From Pseudonocardia cypriaca (GTDB taxonomy: Bacteria; Actinomycetota; Actinomycetes; Mycobacteriales; Pseudonocardiaceae): a stretch of 64,000 nt of DNA. Under the pieces are notes generated by a model, which did not search any database, was not told where the DNA came from, and worked only from the letters and a program-made list of their open reading frames with translations. Of this stretch, positions 60,259 through 64,000 are shown piece after piece (the stretch's first letter is position 1; the number at the start of each line of letters is the position of its first letter). The stretch covers positions 1,674,001-1,738,000 of the forward strand of contig NZ_VFPH01000001.1 of assembly GCF_006717045.1 (NCBI RefSeq), given 5' to 3'. A program made the translations under genes and the position numbers.

Positions 60259-61586
60259 CCGGCGCACCGGATCAGGTCCCCGCGCGGGAGGTGCTGCGGC
60301 TCGCCGCTCCCGCGCTCCCGGTGCTCGCAGCCGAACCGCTGTACCTGCTGGTCGACACCGCGGTGGTCGGGCGGCTGGGGGCGGTGTCGCTGGCCGGGCT
60401 CGCCGTGGCCGGGGTCGTGTTCGCCCAGGTCACCGGCCAGCTGATCTTCCTGTCGTACGGCACGACCTCCCGGGCGGCCCGGCTGCACGGCGCCGGCCGG
60501 CACGGGGACGCCGTGGGGGAGGGCGTGCAGGCCACGTGGCTGGCGGTCGGCATCGGGCTGCTGCTGCTCGGGGTCGGTCAGCTCGTCGCGCGGCCGGTCA
60601 CCGAGGCCCTCGGCGACGGGGGCGTGATCGCCGACGAGGCCACCGCGTGGCTCCGCGTCGCCCTGTGGGGCGCTCCCATGGTGCTGGTCACCCTCGCCGG
60701 GAACGGCTGGATGCGCGGCGTGCAGGACACCGCCCGCCCGCTGCGTTACGTGCTCGCGGGCAACGGGCTGTCGCTGGTGCTCTGCCCGGCGCTGGTGCAC
60801 GGGGCAGGGCTCGGGCTGGTCGGTTCCGCCATCGCCAACGTCGCCGGCCAGACCGTGGGTGCCACGCTGTTCCTGGTGGCGCTCGTGCGGGCGGCCCGAG
60901 CGGGCGGGGTGTCGATGCGCCCGGCGCCCGCGGTGCTGCGCGCGCAGCTGGCACTCGCCCGTGACCTGCTCGCCCGCAGCCTCGCCTTCCAGGCGTGCTT
61001 CCTGTCCGCGGCGGCCGTCGCCACGCGGTTCGGGGCGGCCACCGTCGCCGCCCACCAGATCGTGCTGCAGCTGTGGTTCTTCCAGGCGCTCGTGCTCGAC
61101 GCGGTGGCGATCGCCGCGCAGTCGCTGGTCGGCGCCGCGCTCGGCTCACCCGACCGCGGTGCGGAGCGGGCCAGGGCGATCGCCGGCCAGGTGACCCGCT
61201 ACGGGATCGTGCTCGGGATCGGCTTCGGGGTGCTGTTCGCGGCGCTCGCCGGCGTGCTGCCGCCGCTGTTCACCCCGGACCCGGCGGTGCTGGCGGCCGT
61301 GCCGGTGCCGTGGTGGTTCTTCACGGCCATGCAGCCGATCGCCGGGGTCGTGTTCGCGATCGACGGCGTGCTGCTCGGCGCGGGCGACGCGGCGTTCCTG
61401 CGCACGTCCACGCTCGCCGCGGCCGTGATCGGGTTCCTCCCGCCGATCTGGGCGTCGCTGGCGTTCGGCTGGGGTCTCGCCGGCATCTGGTCCGGGCTGG
61501 CCATGTTCATGGTGATCCGCCTCGTCGCCGTGGGTCTGCGGGCGCGCGGAGGTCACTGGGCCGTGACAGGTGCCGTTCGTTCCTGA
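60255..61586 (+). CDS. MATE-family efflux transporter (DinF-like)
   Basis: 443 residues, twelve hydrophobic helices. MATE landmarks: LRLAAPALPVLAAEPLYLLV DTAVVGRLG at the start and TVAAHQIVLQLWFFQALVLD at the seventh helix. DinF-type proteins export toxic organic cations or bile-salt-like compounds using ion gradients. The ATG overlaps the methyltransferase stop; it closes the operon, as in mycobacteria (Rv2836c). Confidence 0.93.
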   Translation: MTGAPDQVPAREVLRLAAPALPVLAAEPLYLLVDTAVVGRLGAVSLAGLAVAGVVFAQVTGQLIFLSYGTTSRAARLHGAGRHGDAVGEGVQATWLAVGIGLLLLGVGQLVARPVTEALGDGGVIADEATAWLRVALWGAPMVLVTLAGNGWMRGVQDTARPLRYVLAGNGLSLVLCPALVHGAGLGLVGSAIANVAGQTVGATLFLVALVRAARAGGVSMRPAPAVLRAQLALARDLLARSLAFQACFLSAAAVATRFGAATVAAHQIVLQLWFFQALVLDAVAIAAQSLVGAALGSPDRGAERARAIAGQVTRYGIVLGIGFGVLFAALAGVLPPLFTPDPAVLAAVPVPWWFFTAMQPIAGVVFAIDGVLLGAGDAAFLRTSTLAAAVIGFLPPIWASLAFGWGLAGIWSGLAMFMVIRLVAVGLRARGGHWAVTGAVRS

Positions 61587-61668
61587 GTGTCGCTATGCCT
61601 GATCGTGTCACTTGCGGTAGACAATGCAACGCAAACCGTCATCCCTGCGGGCCACGAATCGGGTGTAC

Positions 61669-61821
61669 GTGAAGAGAATCGTTGGACTCCTCGTGATCGC
61701 GCTCCTCGTGTTCTGGGTCTTCATCGACCCGGACAGTGCAGCCGACACCGTGCAGGACATCGGTTCGCTCCTGCGCGAGGGGGCGGAGTCGATCATCACG
61801 TTCTTCACCGAGCTGGTCTGA
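61669..61821 (+). CDS. Small single-pass membrane protein
   Basis: About 50 residues: one hydrophobic helix (IVGLLVIALLVFWVFIDP) then an amphipathic stretch (TVQDIGSLLREGAESIITFF TEL). Similar tiny proteins recur in Pseudonocardiales. GTG 61669 is preferred because it starts right at the Lys-Arg before the helix; GTG 61663 and ATG 61624 are alternatives. TAGACA upstream may be a -10. Unknown function. Confidence 0.6.
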   Translation: MKRIVGLLVIALLVFWVFIDPDSAADTVQDIGSLLREGAESIITFFTELV

Positions 61822-61826
61822 CGCGG

Positions 61827-63496
61827 TCAGCGATCGCTGACGCACAGCGGGTCGAGGCTGCGGTCGAACAGCACGCACGGCTCGTAGCCCGCCTCGCCGA
61901 CGAGTCGCGCCGTTGCGTCGCCGGACAGGTGCTCGAGGAAGCTCTGGAGCGGCCCGCCCGGCACCGGCCTGCCGTAGGTGTAGGCGTACTCGACGGTCCA
62001 GAAGGGGTAGCCGTTGCGCGCGCTGCCCCGGGATGCGGCGGCGCCGTCGAGCGAGGCGAGCTTCAGGCCGGGATGGGCACCCGCCGCCTCGGCGTCGGCG
62101 TACCCGATCGCGCCGGGTACCGCAGCGACCTGCCGTAGCACCTCATCGGTGGAGGACCGCTCGCAGCGGATGACCGGGTCGGCCGGCACCCGGTCGCGCT
62201 CCGTGCAGTTGTCGGAGGACTCGCGTGGCTCGGCCTCCTGCAGCACGTACCGCTCGAAGGCGGCCCTGCTGCCCGAGTCGGGGCCGCGACCGACGATCCG
62301 GATCGGCACTCCGCACCGCCCAGCTGGGCCCACGACGTCAGCCGGCCCGACATGATCCCGCGGATCTGTTCGACGGTCAGCGCGTCGACGCCGGCATCGT
62401 CGTTGACGACGACCGCGTAGATCAGCACGGCGATCGCCTGACGCTGCAGCTGGCCGGTCGGATCGTCGCCGATGCCGTCGGACAGGACGAGCGTGGAGTC
62501 CCGCTTCGCGTCGGGCCGCAGCAGCGCGCGAATCCCCTCGTGGCTGGAGGACACGACGTCGGTGACCTTCGCCTGGGGGCACGCGGTGACGTAGGGCCGC
62601 GCGGCCCTCGCGACGACCGGGACGAACGCGCTCGAACCGGTCACGACGATCGCGCCGGAACCGCAGAACTGCGGCGGCGTGCGGGGCACCGTGATCACGA
62701 CCACCAGGGCGACCGCCAGCGCGACGATCGCCGCCACCAGGACGCGGGTCAGGGAGAACACCTTCCGCCTGCGACCGCGTTCGACGACCCGCCGGTCGAA
62801 CGGCAGCAGGTTGTCCACCGCCCCACGGACGATGTACTCCCGCTGCCGGTTGCCCGGGTCGTCGTCCCGGCAGCAGATGATGAGCCGGAACTGCCCCCCG
62901 CGCGGGATCGCGAGCGGCGGGAGGACGAGCCGGCGCCGCCGCTCCCGCTCGGCGGGCGACGCGGCCGCCTGGAGCGCGTTCGGAAGGGTCTGCCGCAGGT
63001 CGTGCTGGGTGAGCCCGTCCCGGATGACGCGCGCCTGGTCGTGCTCGTTCGGGTCGTTCGCGGCCGGGCCGACGACCCACCCGGTGCGCTCCGCGTTGTC
63101 GTCGACCCGCCCTCCCTTCTCGATCCTCAGCTGGATCTCGTCCTCGAGGGAGATGGGCGTGACCGCCGAGGCGCGGAAGTCGACGATGGAGCGCCCCACC
63201 AACGTGACCTGCGGCCGGGTGCGGTAGTCGGACGCGTTGATCGCGCTCCAGCCCGCGTTGCGGAACTTGACGACCAGGACCGTGATGGAGTTGAACAAGC
63301 GCAGGTCGGGCGAGTTGTGCGGTCCGAACGGCTCCAGCCCGATCTTCGTGTTGAGCTCTTCCTCCCACACCAGCCGGCGTCGACCGACGTAGAGCCTGCC
63401 GAGCAGGGCCGCGACGAACAGGCCGAGCGTCGCGAGGAGCCCGGGCAGCCCGAACTCCTGCAGCACGGACAACACGGGCTCCCAGAAGGCCGCCAC
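61827..63496 (-). pseudogene. Membrane-anchored PstS-like binding protein with one frameshift
   Basis: Two frames together give one ~556-residue protein; 1670 nt is exactly one base short of 557 codons. Frame changes near 62315, between LTSWAQLGGA and VPIRIVGRGPDSGSRAAF. Features: an N-terminal helix (LPGLLATLGLFVAALLGRL), a ~200-residue uncharacterised domain, a second helix (VLVAAIVALAVALVVVIT) and a PBP-type phosphate-binding-like domain (VVTGSSAFVPVVARAA, RGIMSGRLTSW, GSRAAFERYV). The break removes the second lobe, so the product is defective unless the base is a sequencing error. Confidence 0.78.
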
Positions 63497-63544
63497 TCTT
63501 CGTCACCCCGTCAGGTCGCTCCGTGTCGATCAACGGGAGCATAG

Positions 63545-63563
63545 GGGTGATCGACGATCACCC
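63545..63563 (-). terminator. Hairpin after the ABC-F gene
   Basis: GGGTGATC-GAC-GATCACCC, a perfect 8-bp stem nine bases beyond the ABC-F stop on the minus strand. Could equally be an operator for the PstS-like gene that starts 49 bp further. Confidence 0.5.
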
Positions 63564-63571
63564 GAAGGTGT

Positions 63572-64000
63572 TCACGCGTGGAGAGCGGTGCGGTCCTGCG
63601 GCTCCCACACCGGCTCGGGCGTCTCGCGGACCTCGCCGTCGCCCGCGAACAGCAGGAACCGGTCGAAGCTCCGGGTGAACCAGCGGTCGTGGGTGACCGC
63701 GAGCACCGTGCCCTCGAAGGCGACGAGCGCCTGTTCGAGCGCCTCGGCCGAGGCGAGGTCGAGGTTGTCTGTCGGCTCGTCGAGCAGCAGCAGGGTGGCC
63801 CCGGACAGCTCCAGCAGCAGCACGAGCACGCGGGCCTGCTGGCCGCCGGACAGCGTGTCGAACCGTTGTTCCGCCTGGTCGGCCAGCTCGTAGCGGGCGA
63901 GCGCCTTCATCGCGTCACCTCGCGTCATCCCCGGCCGGTCCGCGTCGCCGCCGACGAGGACGTCGAGCGGCGCCCGCCCGGCCAGCTCGGGACGGTCGTG
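63572..64000 (-). CDS. ABC-F family ATPase, C-terminal part (runs off window)
   Basis: 143 residues of the second nucleotide-binding domain: ABC signature LSGGQQARVLVLLLE, Walker B LLLLDEPTDNLD and the switch-His TVLAVTHDRWF. The frame is open to base 64000, so the 5' part is outside. ABC-F proteins act on the ribosome (translation factors or antibiotic protection) and lack membrane domains. Convergence on any resistance role cannot be judged from this fragment. Confidence 0.88.
   Translation of the reverse strand, partial: HDRPELAGRAPLDVLVGGDADRPGMTRGDAMKALARYELADQAEQRFDTLSGGQQARVLVLLLELSGATLLLLDEPTDNLDLASAEALEQALVAFEGTVLAVTHDRWFTRSFDRFLLFAGDGEVRETPEPVWEPQDRTALHA

Noticed and set aside
1..64000. 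tRNA or rRNA genes
   Set aside because: No cloverleaf with GTTCRA-type T-loop or rRNA-like stretch was recognised by eye in the intergenic regions.

Overview
The window is chromosomal DNA of a very GC-rich actinobacterium, most likely Pseudonocardiaceae (Pseudonocardia-like). This rests on the codon bias, a mycothione reductase gene (mycothiol is an actinobacterial thiol), an HTH-DUF5753/DUF397 locus, and a housekeeping gene order that, from memory, parallels the Mycobacterium tuberculosis Rv2868c-Rv2836c stretch (ispG, GNAT, PBP lipoprotein, map, mtr, GNAT, proS, rimP-nusA-ylxR-infB-rbfA-DHH-MATE). That backbone is interrupted by accessory blocks.

Layout. 0-4.4 kb: a FadR-type regulator divergent from a four-gene sugar-acid catabolic operon (RraA-like, rhamnonate-dehydratase-like, 2-hydroxyacid dehydrogenase, HpcH/HpaI aldolase). 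4.4-6.9 kb: a decayed DUF559 gene, two tandem DUF397 genes and their HTH-DUF5753 partner. 7-9 kb: ispG and a GNAT gene. 9-12.8 kb: TauE/LysR, TetR, DoxX and a methyltransferase. 12.9-16 kb: PBP lipoprotein, DUF3054 and map. 16.1-27.5 kb: an AraC regulator divergent from a carbohydrate operon (DUF5107-TPR protein, GH5-like enzyme, ABC binding protein and two permeases, GH36 alpha-galactosidase, aldose-epimerase-like protein) with no ATPase gene of its own. 27.5-31.5 kb: an acyltransferase, then an IS110-family element embedded in GC-rich inverted repeats with about 1.1 kb of non-coding DNA around it, then a delta-9 desaturase.

31.5-39.7 kb: mycothione reductase, M15 peptidase, GNAT, LapA-like protein, a GH39-like lipoprotein, a DEAD-box helicase, a RIO kinase and YaaA. 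39.7-42.3 kb: metY-metX behind a 24-codon leader peptide that appears to be read from a leaderless mRNA. 42.3-45.7 kb: VOC protein, a split RibD pair and proS. 46-49 kb: an FHA protein with a long disordered linker followed by a pseudokinase. 49-52.5 kb: YjbQ, a class V aminotransferase fold protein, SnoaL-like and MerR proteins, a DUF4439 protein and a lipoprotein. 52.6-61.6 kb: the translation operon rimP-nusA-ylxR-infB-DUF503-rbfA-DHH-methyltransferase-MATE. 61.6-64 kb: a tiny membrane protein, a frameshifted PstS-like membrane protein, and the 3' part of an ABC-F ATPase running off the window.

For novelty the strongest signals are (1) the IS110 element with its non-coding ends and nested inverted repeats, where a guide (bridge/seek) RNA would be expected; (2) the metY leader peptide; and (3) the FHA-pseudokinase pair. 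Three loci carry frame disruptions (DUF559 gene, PstS-like gene, probably ylxR) that are either real decay or sequence errors. No tRNA, rRNA or CRISPR array was found.
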